64,000 nucleotides of DNA from a virus, in IMG/VR virus record IMGVR_UViG_3300012931_000019, positions 1 through 64,000 of that record; one strand, written 5' to 3'. The notes below the pieces were generated by a model that was not told where the DNA came from, searched no databases, and was given only the letters and a program-made list of their open reading frames with translations. Below are positions 39,955 through 49,669 of the stretch, piece by piece (the first letter of the stretch is position 1; each line of letters begins with the position of its first letter). The position numbers were made by a program, and so were the translations under genes.

Positions 39955-40764
39955 ATGATGTATAATTCAAAGCTGGTCGTTTCTTTAAAAACAAAAGATG
40001 GGAAAATAATTCGTGAACATGGTGAGATAGTTAATCTCCCATTCGGGATGGAATATTCGCTCATGATTAAGAATTTAGAAGCACGTAAAGCAAAAGTAAA
40101 AATTGAAATTGATGGAACAGACGTACTTGATGGAAATTCTATTTTAGTTAATCCAAATCAAACTCTTGAATTAGAAGGATTTATGAAAGGGAATAAAGCC
40201 GTTAATTCTTTCAAATTTATTGAAAAGACTGAAGAAATATCTGAATTTCGTGGTGATAGAATTGACGATGGAATAATCAAGGTCGAGTTCGTTTTTGAAA
40301 AAATGAAACCCATAACACAGCCAATTACTTATACAAATTATCCGTCATATACTTGGTATTCCGGGGCATATGGATTAAGAGGAATGGATATTGGTTCTTC
40401 TGGTTCTTCTGGTGGTTGTGGTGGTAATGTAACAAAATCTTTATCTGCTACTGCCGGAGATTGGGTAGCAATGGAAAATTCATGTACTGTTTCTGCAAGT
40501 TGTTGTAGTGTAGATTCTTATGGAAGTACGGATGGTATAACAGTCAAGGGACAAGAAGTTTTACAAGATTTTAAATATGGGTATATAGGCGAATTAGAAG
40601 AACAGTCTCACGTAATTTGTTTGAAACTGCAAGGATATAAAGACAATAATGAAAAGGTAGAACAAATTATAACGGTAAAAGATAAATTGCAATGTAAAAC
40701 ATGCGGTAAGTTCTGCAAATCAAATGCAAAATTTTGTGATAGGTGTGGAACCTATTTAGAATAA
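39955..40764 (+). CDS. beta-rich protein with C-terminal zinc ribbon, 269 aa
   Basis: ATG 39955 (or 39958) follows AGGAGGAAAATT. The first 110 residues form a beta domain (KLVVSLKTKDGKIIREHGEI, LPFGMEYSLMIKNLEARKAK, IEIDGTDVLDG). A Gly/Ser-rich, Cys-containing linker (IGSSGSSGGCGG) follows. The last 30 residues are a double CxxC zinc ribbon (CKTCGKFCKSNAKFCDRCG). The 'FGxEYxIxIKNxxxRKAxVxIxIDG' block is familiar from large phages, with no known function. Its own terminators flank it, so it is transcribed alone. Confidence 0.65.
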   Translation: MMYNSKLVVSLKTKDGKIIREHGEIVNLPFGMEYSLMIKNLEARKAKVKIEIDGTDVLDGNSILVNPNQTLELEGFMKGNKAVNSFKFIEKTEEISEFRGDRIDDGIIKVEFVFEKMKPITQPITYTNYPSYTWYSGAYGLRGMDIGSSGSSGGCGGNVTKSLSATAGDWVAMENSCTVSASCCSVDSYGSTDGITVKGQEVLQDFKYGYIGELEEQSHVICLKLQGYKDNNEKVEQIITVKDKLQCKTCGKFCKSNAKFCDRCGTYLE

Positions 40765-40818
40765 TAAAAGTTAAAAATTAAAATTAAAAATTTATTTCTA
40801 TTTTTGGATAGATATAGT

Positions 40819-40867
40819 CCACAAGAGTTATTATTTAAGTTATTTTATTTACTCTCTTGTGGGCTTT
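40819..40867 (+). terminator. rho-independent terminator
   Basis: CCACAAGAG and CTCTTGTGG pair across a 26-nt loop and are followed by GCTTTGTTG. Stem of 9 bp. Confidence 0.7.
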
Positions 40868-40966
40868 GTTGTGTTCGAGATGGAACATGGTGTTAAAGAA
40901 GCTGTTTAATTTGAATTTTAACCACCTTCTTTTTGTTGGAGTATAGGATATAAGGAGTTTTAGAAT

Positions 40967-41290
40967 ATGGTCTATTTTCTGACTAATGCAGAAAGGAAAT
41001 ATATAAAAATAGGTTATACCAAACATTATTTAGATATAAATAAGAGGATACGTCAGCTTTCTACAGGTTCAAGTTCAAAATTATATCTTTGTGGTTATAT
41101 TTTGGATGGCACAAAAGATTTGGAGAAAGAGTGCCACAAAATGTTCAAAAGAGTCAATCTTGAATGGTTTGATGTGACTGATGGTAGACTTATAGACTAT
41201 ATAAATAAAAATAATGATCATCCTGTTTATGTTGATATAGTAGATGGTCAAATTATGGTATATGAGAAAATTGAAATGATTAAAGGGTAA
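40967..41290 (+). CDS. T5orf172/MUG113-type GIY-YIG domain protein, 107 aa
   Basis: Start ATG 40967 with ATAAGGAGTTTTAGAAT. MVYFLTNAERKYIKIGYTKH then IRQLSTGSSSKLYLCGYI are the two signature strands of the T5orf172 family, a GIY-YIG relative. It ends shortly after the domain. Probably a small nuclease; phage members are often free-standing homing-type enzymes near structural genes. Confidence 0.75.
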   Translation: MVYFLTNAERKYIKIGYTKHYLDINKRIRQLSTGSSSKLYLCGYILDGTKDLEKECHKMFKRVNLEWFDVTDGRLIDYINKNNDHPVYVDIVDGQIMVYEKIEMIKG

Positions 41291-41311
41291 GGAGTTTTTA
41301 GCTCCTTTTTT
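41289..41311 (+). terminator. rho-independent terminator
   Basis: AAGGAG-TTTTTAG-CTCCTT followed by TTTT, overlapping the stop of the GIY-YIG gene. Confidence 0.8.
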
Positions 41312-41337
41312 AATCGGAATAGAAGGAGGGGTTGAGA

Positions 41338-42369
41338 ATGCTTAAAGTTGGTAAAACAGTTAAACCTAAAACAGCAAAATCTAAAACTACTAGTAATAAG
41401 CAATTAACTTGCGCGGCATGTGGAGAACCTAAAAATGAAGGAGAATATTATGTAAGTTATAACTCAGTTCATTCTACTGGACGTATTCCATATTGCAAGC
41501 TATGTTTAAAAAAAATGATAAGTGATGATAACGGAATAATTGACATAAATAAGTTAAAAGAAACCTTAAGATTAATCGGAAAGCCATTTTTATATGATTT
41601 GTGGCAAACATCTGTGGATGACAATGACGATACTTTTGGAGTTTATATGAAAAACCTTGCCCTAAAACATAATAGATATTTAGATTGGAAAGATTCAATA
41701 TTTAAACCTTCTGATGATATAGAAAAAATAGAAGATGAATCTATTAAAGATATAAGTTTTAAAGTTACTAATGAAATTATTAATAAATGGGGCGAAGGGT
41801 ATAAGTCTGAAGAATATAGAGCATTCGAAAGGAAATATGAATTTTTAAAGAATAATTATCCTGAAAAGACATCATTACATACTGAGGCGTTATTAAATTA
41901 TATCCGGTATCGTTGTAAGGAAGAATTGGCAACTGCAAAGGGTGATGTAAAAGAAGCTAAAGAATGGTCGTCTATAGCGGCAAAAGCCGCTACTGATGCA
42001 AAAATTAACCCTTCTCAATTATCAGCCGCTGACTTACAGGGTGGATTAAACAGTTTTAGTGAAATATCTTTAATGTGTGAACAAGCTGTAGATATTATAA
42101 AAGTTTTGCCAGAATTTAAATACAGACCTGTTGATGCCGCAGATTTTATAATGTGGTGTTATCTTAATTATGAGCGCGATGCACAAGGATTACCAATGGT
42201 GGAATATCGTGATGTTTGGCAGTTTTACGATAAAAGGAAAAAAGAATATATTGATCAATATGGTGATCCTTATGGAATTTTTACCGACGATCCTACAGAA
42301 AAAAATAGACCGAATATAGAAAAATTTATAATATTGCCAAAAGATGAAATAAGTGAATCAAATGAGTAG
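41338..42369 (+). CDS. terminase small-subunit-like protein with zinc finger, 343 aa
   Basis: ATG 41338 follows GGAGGGGTTGAGA. Basic N-terminus, then CAACGEPKNEGEYYVS and PYCKLCLKK, a four-Cys finger. The rest is helical (EYRAFERKYEFLKNNYPEKT, then LHTEALLNYIRYRC), a pattern seen in large-phage small terminases. It overlaps the large terminase gene by 8 nt. Role inferred mainly from position. Confidence 0.65.
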   Translation: MLKVGKTVKPKTAKSKTTSNKQLTCAACGEPKNEGEYYVSYNSVHSTGRIPYCKLCLKKMISDDNGIIDINKLKETLRLIGKPFLYDLWQTSVDDNDDTFGVYMKNLALKHNRYLDWKDSIFKPSDDIEKIEDESIKDISFKVTNEIINKWGEGYKSEEYRAFERKYEFLKNNYPEKTSLHTEALLNYIRYRCKEELATAKGDVKEAKEWSSIAAKAATDAKINPSQLSAADLQGGLNSFSEISLMCEQAVDIIKVLPEFKYRPVDAADFIMWCYLNYERDAQGLPMVEYRDVWQFYDKRKKEYIDQYGDPYGIFTDDPTEKNRPNIEKFIILPKDEISESNE

Positions 42370-44104
42370 TTATAAAAATTTTCAATCAGATAATAAAAAA
42401 AATACTGCCAATAGAAGTGATGTGAATAACCCAGAATTTAATCCAACAGTTTCTGCTTTAGGTGAAACAGAAAAAGAAAATTTTAACAGAAGTCTTAATA
42501 ATTACATAAGATTTGTAAGTTGGGCGCGTTGGTATCCCGATTTATTTCTAGATTTAATTAAACCAAAAACTGGTGGTATTACATTGGATTTAGATCAACG
42601 AATATTTTTACGTTCCTTATTACGTTTTGTTAGTACTTATGGAGTGTTTCCGCGTGGATATGGAAAAACGTTTATTGAAGCATTAGGAATGTTTATTGTT
42701 AGTATATTTTTTCCTAATGTAGAATTGGCATTAACTGCACAAACCAAACAAAATGCCGCTGAACTTCTGAAAGCAAAATATAATGAAATAATTAAATATT
42801 ATCCTATATTAAAGAATGAAATAATGGGCAATCCCAAATTTTCAAAAGACGATGCAGAAGTCAATTTTATGAATAATGGGAGAATTGATATCCTTGCTAA
42901 TTCAAAATCAAGTTTAGGACAAAGAAGAAAAAGAATAAATGTTGAAGAATCAAATATTGTTGATAAAGATTTATTTGATAATGTTATAACTCCAATAGTA
43001 GAAGTTCCTAGACTTACATGTGGTAAATTAGCTATTCGTGACCCAGAAGAATTAAATCAACAAATTAATTATTTTACAACTACTGGATTTCGTGGTTCAG
43101 ACGAACACATTAGAACAATTCAAATGTGTAAAAATATGATTAATCTTACTGGAGATATAGTATTGGGGAGTAATTGGCTTCTTCCTTGTTGGTATGGAAG
43201 AGGATCAAGTAAATCTCAAATATTTGAAAAAAAGAAAAAGATGTCTCCTATTGCATTTGCTCAAAATTATGAAGAAAAATGGGTAGGTAATGTTGATGGT
43301 GCATTAGTTAGTATTAACAAGGTTTTAAAATTAAGGAATTTATCAGAGCCTAAAAATAAAGGTGATAGTAAATATGAATATGTGTTGGGTGTTGACGTGG
43401 CACGTTCACAAAATACTGCTAATAATCAATCTTCTGTAGCGGTTTTTGAAATACATAGAAATTCAAATCATAAAATTATTGAATTGCCATTAGTTAATTT
43501 ATATACAATTTCTAATGCTAAAAATTTTACAACTCAATCATTAGAAATTAAGAGAATCAAAAATAAATTTGGCGCAAAGATGGTAATTTGTGATAGTAAT
43601 GGTTTGGGTGTCGGATTAATTGATGCTTTAATGAAAGAAACTTTTGATCCAGATACAGGAGAAAATCTAGGTTGTTGGGATACAATTAATACTGATGCGG
43701 AACCGGAAATATCTGGTGCAGAAAGGTGTATTTATGATTTAAAACCACAATCAGCACAGAGCAATATTATTGTAAATTTCATTGATGTAGTAGAAAGCGG
43801 TAAAATGAGACTGCTTGAGAAACATAATGATATAGATTATGAATTTGATGATAGGGAAAATTATGTTGAAAATATTTTACCTTTTATTCAAACAGACTTC
43901 CTAATTGAAGAAATATCAAATTTACAGTTAAAAACATTGCCTAAAGGTGGAATAACAATAGAAAGAGTTAATACTAAATATAATAAAGACCGTTTTTCAG
44001 CAGTTGCTTACGGTGCTTGGTATATTATTAATTTTGAAGATAACTATGTAGATGATAGTGGACAAAGTGATCTAGAATTTCTTGCACAATTTGCAATGTT
44101 TTAA
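42362..44104 (+). CDS. terminase large subunit, 580 aa
   Basis: ATG 42362 overlaps the upstream gene; GTG 42353 is an alternative. The ATPase has a Walker A variant FPRGYGKTFIEA at about residues 97-107, TAQTKQNAAELL, and a Walker-B-like RINVEESNIVD. The nuclease domain begins with VLGVDVARSQNTANNQSS (first metal Asp, about residue 344), followed by VICDSNGLGVGLID and, near the end, YNKDRFSAVAYG. This is the normal two-domain packaging motor. Known role: ATP-driven DNA translocation and cutting at the portal. Confidence 0.92.
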   Translation: MSSYKNFQSDNKKNTANRSDVNNPEFNPTVSALGETEKENFNRSLNNYIRFVSWARWYPDLFLDLIKPKTGGITLDLDQRIFLRSLLRFVSTYGVFPRGYGKTFIEALGMFIVSIFFPNVELALTAQTKQNAAELLKAKYNEIIKYYPILKNEIMGNPKFSKDDAEVNFMNNGRIDILANSKSSLGQRRKRINVEESNIVDKDLFDNVITPIVEVPRLTCGKLAIRDPEELNQQINYFTTTGFRGSDEHIRTIQMCKNMINLTGDIVLGSNWLLPCWYGRGSSKSQIFEKKKKMSPIAFAQNYEEKWVGNVDGALVSINKVLKLRNLSEPKNKGDSKYEYVLGVDVARSQNTANNQSSVAVFEIHRNSNHKIIELPLVNLYTISNAKNFTTQSLEIKRIKNKFGAKMVICDSNGLGVGLIDALMKETFDPDTGENLGCWDTINTDAEPEISGAERCIYDLKPQSAQSNIIVNFIDVVESGKMRLLEKHNDIDYEFDDRENYVENILPFIQTDFLIEEISNLQLKTLPKGGITIERVNTKYNKDRFSAVAYGAWYIINFEDNYVDDSGQSDLEFLAQFAMF

Positions 44105-44162
44105 TTTAAATAAAGTTATAAATAAAATAATATATATTATTATTGAAAGGAGGTAAGTTCTA

Positions 44163-45812
44163 TTGTCTCAAAAGAGCAGTCGTTATAAAAATACTAATAA
44201 AAATATAAATACTAAAAATATTAGTTCTAATATTCAAAATGAAGAATTGTCACAAGATGAATTATATGATGTTCTTGAATTTGCAAGGAGAGTATATAGT
44301 GGCAATATAACACCAAATGTATATACACCTGAACTTACCAATGCAAGGATGAAGGATTTAAATTTAAACCCTTTGTCTGCAACTGAAACAAATATAGAAA
44401 CGGCATTAAAAGACCCTAAAAATAATGAAAGACAATTAATTGGTTACAGTGAATTCTTTTATTTAACATCTATGATTTATAAAAGAATGCTTGGATACAT
44501 AGCACAAATGCCTTCTTTTGATTATACAGTTACTTGTATTAATGCAAAGAAAGAAGATTATAAATCTGAGAAATATCAAAAAGATATGGATGCGGTTTAT
44601 GGTTTCCTAGACAAGTTTGATGTTAAAAAAGAATTCAAACAAATTATGGATCAACTACTTTTAAATGAGACTTATTATGGCGTTTTAAGAGATGAGTCAA
44701 CAGATAAATTTGCATTTCAACAGCTTCCAAATGATTATTGTAAATTAACTGGTAGATGTGAATATTCTTTGTTATTTGACTTTAATATGATTTACTTTTT
44801 TAGTCAGGTTGGAGTGGATTTAAGATCATTTCCAAGGATTTTTACAGAATATTATAATAGAGTACTTGATATGAAGAATAATGGTTATTTACCTTCTAGT
44901 ACTTTAGATAAAAGAACTGGTGAATGGGTCTATTGGGTTCAAACAAGTCCTGAAGATGGCATGTTCGCATTTAAATTTAATATTGGGAATGTAACATCTA
45001 TACCGTATTTTGCACCGTTGTTTTCTGATGTGGTGCTTGCTCCATTAATGAGAAATTTGCAAAAAAATGTTAATATCCTCAAGGCACAAAAAATATTAGT
45101 AGGTTTGATTCCTTTATTAAAAGACCCTAAAAGTGGAAGTGTAAAAGATGCAGTTGCTATTGAAGCAACGACATTAGGTAACTTTTTAGGACTTTTAAAA
45201 GCAGGACTTCATGAAAGCGTGAAGGTCGGCGGCGTTCCTTTCTCTGATCTAAAAGAAATAGATTTTGATACAACTAACACAAACATTATGGATGATTATA
45301 CAAAGACTACCTCTGCAATGTCTGGAATAAATAGCAGATTAATATTTGCAAATGATAAAATGTCTAATGCTGAAACGCAAGCTTCTATTGATGTTGATGA
45401 ATATTTGACTCTTCATATTTACAATCAATTTAATCAGTGTATGGATTTTCAGATTAATAAGTTAACTGAGAATTTTAAATTTAAGTTTAAATTTCAAGGA
45501 ACTGAATTTAAATCAAATAGGCAATTTAGACTTGATAATGCAATTAAACTTGCTGAACATGGGGTTGTTTTATATCAACAAATTGCCGCCAGCATTGGGA
45601 TTGAACCTCATGATTTTATTCGTCAATTAGAAGAAGGACAGGCGATGGGATTTGTAGATTTATTAACGCCTATGATTAGTATGTATCAAACTAATGGTAA
45701 TGAATCAATAGATAAAGGTGGAAGAGAACGAAAATCTGATAATGAATTAACTGATTCAGGTTCCGCGACTCGTGATAACGGTTCTAATTTAGGTCGAGGT
45801 GGAAAAATATGA
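44163..45812 (+). CDS. portal protein, 549 aa, TTG start
   Basis: TTG 44163 has a near-perfect AAAGGAGGTAAG upstream. It sits directly after terminase. FFYLTSMIYKRMLGYIAQMP, LLLNETYYGVLRDESTDKFA and a long helical C-terminus follow the usual portal layout (stem, wing and crown). The tail is polar (SIDKGGRERKSDNELTDSGS). The portal forms the dodecameric DNA entry ring; assignment by position and pattern. Confidence 0.8.
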   Translation: MSQKSSRYKNTNKNINTKNISSNIQNEELSQDELYDVLEFARRVYSGNITPNVYTPELTNARMKDLNLNPLSATETNIETALKDPKNNERQLIGYSEFFYLTSMIYKRMLGYIAQMPSFDYTVTCINAKKEDYKSEKYQKDMDAVYGFLDKFDVKKEFKQIMDQLLLNETYYGVLRDESTDKFAFQQLPNDYCKLTGRCEYSLLFDFNMIYFFSQVGVDLRSFPRIFTEYYNRVLDMKNNGYLPSSTLDKRTGEWVYWVQTSPEDGMFAFKFNIGNVTSIPYFAPLFSDVVLAPLMRNLQKNVNILKAQKILVGLIPLLKDPKSGSVKDAVAIEATTLGNFLGLLKAGLHESVKVGGVPFSDLKEIDFDTTNTNIMDDYTKTTSAMSGINSRLIFANDKMSNAETQASIDVDEYLTLHIYNQFNQCMDFQINKLTENFKFKFKFQGTEFKSNRQFRLDNAIKLAEHGVVLYQQIAASIGIEPHDFIRQLEEGQAMGFVDLLTPMISMYQTNGNESIDKGGRERKSDNELTDSGSATRDNGSNLGRGGKI

Positions 45813-45849
45813 TAGAACGAAAATCGTTGATTAAGGTAGGTGAGAATAT

Positions 45850-46374
45850 TTGGCAAATAGTTTAATAAATGAGAAAGTAGAGAACAGTTTAAATTTGATA
45901 ATTAAAGAATTTTTCTGGGGTAATAGATTATTGGATCGTATAATGACGAATCTTGTAATTATGTTTGTAATGCCTAAAACAGAATCAACACTTCATATTC
46001 CTCTGGCTCATAAATACCCATTATTTTCAGATGAATTAGGCGGATATATGGAAAGAAGAAATTGTTTAGTTGGGTATTTAGATACTCCCGCCGATATGAC
46101 TGTGTATAATACCCCATTAGAAGCATTTCAGAAATATTTAGATTATCAGGTAGAATTAGAAGACTTGATTCAAGAAGCGATGAATGTAGCTATAGATGAA
46201 GGTGATATAATGACAAAAAAGTTTCTTAATAACCTTTTATTAGAAGTTGGTGTTTATACTAATCAGGCTTTATTATTAGTTGATAAGGCTGGAATGTATG
46301 GTAATGATAAGTTTGCTTGGATGATGATGGATGAACATGCAGAAAGTTTATTACTTCCAGAATTACAAGGATGA
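45850..46374 (+). CDS. ferritin-like four-helix protein (tentative), 174 aa, TTG start
   Basis: TTG 45850 follows GGTGAGAATAT. After a helical start (KVENSLNLIIKEFFWGNRLL), two long acidic helices (YLDYQVELEDLIQEAMNVAI, FLNNLLLEVGVYTNQALLLV) give a ferritin-like pattern with E and H residues in plausible positions. It lies between portal and scaffold genes. It could be a virion or assembly protein; a metal-binding role is only a possibility. Confidence 0.45.
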   Translation: MANSLINEKVENSLNLIIKEFFWGNRLLDRIMTNLVIMFVMPKTESTLHIPLAHKYPLFSDELGGYMERRNCLVGYLDTPADMTVYNTPLEAFQKYLDYQVELEDLIQEAMNVAIDEGDIMTKKFLNNLLLEVGVYTNQALLLVDKAGMYGNDKFAWMMMDEHAESLLLPELQG

Positions 46375-46384
46375 TGATTAAATT

Positions 46385-46576
46385 ATGAAGTTGAAAAGTA
46401 AATATATGAAATGTTTTAATCAAAAAAAATATGAAGAACTCCTTTCTTGTGGATATAAGTTTTTATATGAACAGAATGGAGTTTATTATTTTGAAAACAA
46501 TGAACATTTAACAAGAAAATTCAGTGGTGAAGATGTTTTGGAAGGTACTAAAACCTCAACCTATATTGGATTATAA
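46385..46576 (+). CDS. hypothetical protein, 63 aa
   Basis: Start ATG 46385 ten nt after the previous stop. Basic (MKLKSKYMKCFNQKKYEELL), Tyr-rich, with a final beta segment. Conserved position between portal and scaffold, function unknown. Confidence 0.6.
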   Translation: MKLKSKYMKCFNQKKYEELLSCGYKFLYEQNGVYYFENNEHLTRKFSGEDVLEGTKTSTYIGL

Positions 46577-46602
46577 AAATTAGAGAAAGGAGGTTTGTGC
46601 TT

Positions 46603-48765
46603 TTGAAAGAAGTTATAAATTTTGAATCCGAACTTTTTAATCTTTCTAAAATCAATCCATTAGTTACTAGATATAAGCTTTTTATAGCATATCCAGATGA
46701 ACCAGCAAACAATTATATTTTTAGTAAAGAAGTTTTAACTAATTTATCTCCAACAATTCGTGGTTGCCCTGTAGTAGCAGGATTTATGAATGGTGAAGAT
46801 GGTAGTCTTCTTGGGGGACATGAAGGAGATTACGCCATTAACCAAAGTAATAGATTAAAACCTACTCCAACTCCTATTCCTGTTGGTTTTTGTGCTTATG
46901 ATATTGATCCTTGGTTTGAATTGTATCAAAAAAGAGAATATTTAACAACATTTATCTATATCTGGGACGGTAGATTTCCTGAACTCGAAAATTTGTCTGA
47001 GAGAAAGATATTTCAATCAATGGAAGTTGCTGTGGATGATAAACAAGAAGGAAGTTATAAAATAGTACAAGAAGCATGGGCAATTGGACTGTGTTTACTT
47101 GAAAATGTAGACCCCGCTTTTAAAAATTCTCATATAGAGTTGTTTTCTAAATCTGATAATAAAATTCAAGTTGAAACAGATAAATTAAAAAATGAATTTG
47201 AGCATTTTACAGATAAATATGCTGATTTGGATTTTTCTATTCCTAAAAAGGTTAAAACCAATGTTCAATTAGGTTTGGATTTACATAGTGAATATGGTCA
47301 TGGTGGAACTACCGTTGCAATATCTCTTGCTAGGTATTTGATTAAAAATACTAATATTGTCCCTGAAAAAATCAGGAAAATTTCAAGTTATTTTTCCAGA
47401 CATACAGGAGAAGATTTAGGAGAAGAAGATTCTAATAAATATATTTCTTGGCAACTTTATGGTGGAGATGAAGGATATAAATGGTCTACTAAAATAGTTG
47501 ATGAAATGAATAAAATTGATGAAACAAAACTCTCATATATGAGTTTAAATAAAGAAGGTGAGATTTTGATTAAGAAGTTTTCTGTAGACGAAGACAAACT
47601 TGGAAAATCATCTGCAATTGATATTAAAAATGATAAAGAGAGTTCTGCCGCTGGTGAATGGTCAGACCCCGGAGCCACTTTATTAAATAAGTTATTAGAA
47701 GCAAGCAATCATACGTCATTAGTTGATGAAGCTTATTTAGTGATTGATGGAAGTAATTCTGATAATTTATCTACTGATGATGTACATTATCCACATCATG
47801 TAATAAAAGATGAAGATTTGGTAGTTCATTATCGTGGAGTGCAAGCCGCTTTAAGTAGAGCAAGATCACAAGGATTAACTGGTGAACCAATTTCACATTT
47901 AAAGAGACATTATAAAGAACTTGGCTTGAATATGGATAATTTTGCAGAATTCGATTTAACCGAGGAAGATTATAATTATATGTTTGCAGATGAAAAAGAA
48001 AAGGAGGAAGGTGACAAGGTGAGTATAGAATTTAGTTTAAATTCAGATCAGGTAAGAGAAATTTTAAGAAATGCATTGTCTGAATATAAATATACGTGTG
48101 GAGATTATGAATACAATAAATTTTATGTTGAAACTTATGATGATACTTATGTTTATGTTTATGACTGTGAAGATGGAAAATGTTACGGGATTACATATCA
48201 ATTAGAAGATATGATTGCTACGATTGACATTGAAAGTAAAAAATTGGTTATTGGTGGTGGCTTTGAATTCGTTGATGAAAATAAAGGTGAAGGAGCCGAA
48301 ATGTCTTCTAATGCTAACGTAGACAATGGTGCAATGGAAGCTCTTAATGAAAATGCCGCAGAACAAAATAAAAAATTAGCGGATGAACAATTGGAAGTTG
48401 ATGATAAAGACAAGGTTATTGCGGGACTCCAAGAAGAAATGTCTAAAATGAAAGACGATATGGATGTTTATATGAAAGAAAATGAAGAATTGAAAACATA
48501 TAAAGCCGATATTGAAGAGCAAAATAAAAATTTTGAAGTAGAAGCTACTTTGAAAGAAGTTATGAGTGTTTTACCAGAAGAAGAAGTTGAAGCTTGCAGA
48601 ACGTCAGCAAAAGAATTCTCATTAGAAAACATTGGTGGTTGGAAGAATGAAGTTCAGGCAAAGGCTTTTAAATTTTCTAAGGGTATCCCCGATAAAGAAC
48701 CATTTGTAAGAATGCCTTTTGTAGAAAATAAACCGAAAACTGAAAAGAAAGGTTTATGGGATTAA
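46603..48765 (+). CDS. multidomain prohead protease/scaffold-like protein, 720 aa, TTG start
   Basis: TTG 46603 lies 9 nt after AAAGGAGG; GTG 46597 is only 3 nt away. Residues 1-190 (NLSPTIRGCPVVAGFMNGED, IFQSMEVAVDD) follow phage head proteins with protease-like folds. Residues about 220-330 (VQLGLDLHSEYGHGGTTVAI, SSYFSRHTGEDLGEED, WQLYGGDEGYKWS) are a recurrent phage domain of unknown activity. An ADP-ribosyl-binding-like or similar role for 370-450 cannot be shown. The last 200 residues are acidic coiled coil (KVIAGLQEEMSKMKDDMDVY) typical of scaffolds. Placed just before the head decoration and capsid genes. Confidence 0.6.
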   Translation: MKEVINFESELFNLSKINPLVTRYKLFIAYPDEPANNYIFSKEVLTNLSPTIRGCPVVAGFMNGEDGSLLGGHEGDYAINQSNRLKPTPTPIPVGFCAYDIDPWFELYQKREYLTTFIYIWDGRFPELENLSERKIFQSMEVAVDDKQEGSYKIVQEAWAIGLCLLENVDPAFKNSHIELFSKSDNKIQVETDKLKNEFEHFTDKYADLDFSIPKKVKTNVQLGLDLHSEYGHGGTTVAISLARYLIKNTNIVPEKIRKISSYFSRHTGEDLGEEDSNKYISWQLYGGDEGYKWSTKIVDEMNKIDETKLSYMSLNKEGEILIKKFSVDEDKLGKSSAIDIKNDKESSAAGEWSDPGATLLNKLLEASNHTSLVDEAYLVIDGSNSDNLSTDDVHYPHHVIKDEDLVVHYRGVQAALSRARSQGLTGEPISHLKRHYKELGLNMDNFAEFDLTEEDYNYMFADEKEKEEGDKVSIEFSLNSDQVREILRNALSEYKYTCGDYEYNKFYVETYDDTYVYVYDCEDGKCYGITYQLEDMIATIDIESKKLVIGGGFEFVDENKGEGAEMSSNANVDNGAMEALNENAAEQNKKLADEQLEVDDKDKVIAGLQEEMSKMKDDMDVYMKENEELKTYKADIEEQNKNFEVEATLKEVMSVLPEEEVEACRTSAKEFSLENIGGWKNEVQAKAFKFSKGIPDKEPFVRMPFVENKPKTEKKGLWD

Positions 48766-48793
48766 TTATAAATATAAATAAGGAGGAAATTTC

Positions 48794-49489
48794 ATGGCAA
48801 TTAGTGATGTTATTAAGGCTAAACTTAATAAAATGAATAGAGCCGCGCAAGATGCAGAATTGGGAACATTGATTCAGGGATTTCAAGTAATGACCCCTAA
48901 TTCAACATCTGGAACTATATTAACAAAAACATATTTTGCACCCGCCGTTTCTGCCGCAGTTAGTGGTATTTCTTATCATAAGTTATTTGCCGTTGGTGAT
49001 GTGACTGGAACTACAGCTTATGGTTTTGGTGATCCAACTAAACCAACTACTGGTATTATGGGATGCTTCGGGCGAACTGCTATTGCAACTGCCGCAGTTA
49101 CAGATACAGCCGCAGATTTTAGAGTAATTAATAAACTTGTAAATACAGGGGCAAATAATCTTCAGGGAGCTTATATTAAGGCTAAGAATTATTCTACGGG
49201 TACTGTCGGGGGAGATTTAGTAGGTGCGTTTATTGAAACAGTTAATGATGGTACTGTAACTGGTAAAACAATTGGATTAAAACTTGGCAAAGATACGGGT
49301 GCTATAAATGCGGATATTCAGTTTACAAGTGGTGCTTATTTTGTTGCTTTAACTACTGCAATAACAGCAAATTCAACAACCACTACTGCACCGGCTGGAA
49401 GCATTGGGGTTACTACTAATGCAACAGGCGTTGGAAAATTATTTATGTCAGATGGTAGCAAGTGGCAATATGCTTCGGTTTCGGCATAA
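48794..49489 (+). CDS. head fibre/decoration-like protein, 231 aa
   Basis: Start ATG 48794 behind AAGGAGGAAATTTC. A short N-terminal helix (IKAKLNKMNRAAQDAELGTL) is followed by a Gly/Thr/Ala-rich beta region (TTTTAPAGSIGVTTNATGVG) ending GKLFMSDGSKWQYA, a common end of phage fibre-type and decoration domains. Located in the head gene group. Confidence 0.6.
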   Translation: MAISDVIKAKLNKMNRAAQDAELGTLIQGFQVMTPNSTSGTILTKTYFAPAVSAAVSGISYHKLFAVGDVTGTTAYGFGDPTKPTTGIMGCFGRTAIATAAVTDTAADFRVINKLVNTGANNLQGAYIKAKNYSTGTVGGDLVGAFIETVNDGTVTGKTIGLKLGKDTGAINADIQFTSGAYFVALTTAITANSTTTTAPAGSIGVTTNATGVGKLFMSDGSKWQYASVSA

Positions 49490-49503
49490 GTTGGAGGACA
49501 TAA

Positions 49504-49635
49504 ATGAATATTGATTCATTGAATGAAAGGAAACAAACTCTTGAAGAACAACTAGAACAAGCTATGGCAAATGTAAATGCTATTATGGGTGCAATTCAAG
49601 AAGTTGATTATTGGATAAATCAAATTAAAAATTAA
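49504..49635 (+). CDS. coiled-coil peptide, 43 aa
   Basis: ATG 49504 follows TTGGAGGACATAA. MNIDSLNERKQTLEEQLEQA is a clear coiled coil. Between two head proteins; perhaps a small scaffold or linker. Function unknown. Confidence 0.6.
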   Translation: MNIDSLNERKQTLEEQLEQAMANVNAIMGAIQEVDYWINQIKN

Positions 49636-49669
49636 AATGAAAAAGAATAATTAAATGGAGGTATAAAAC

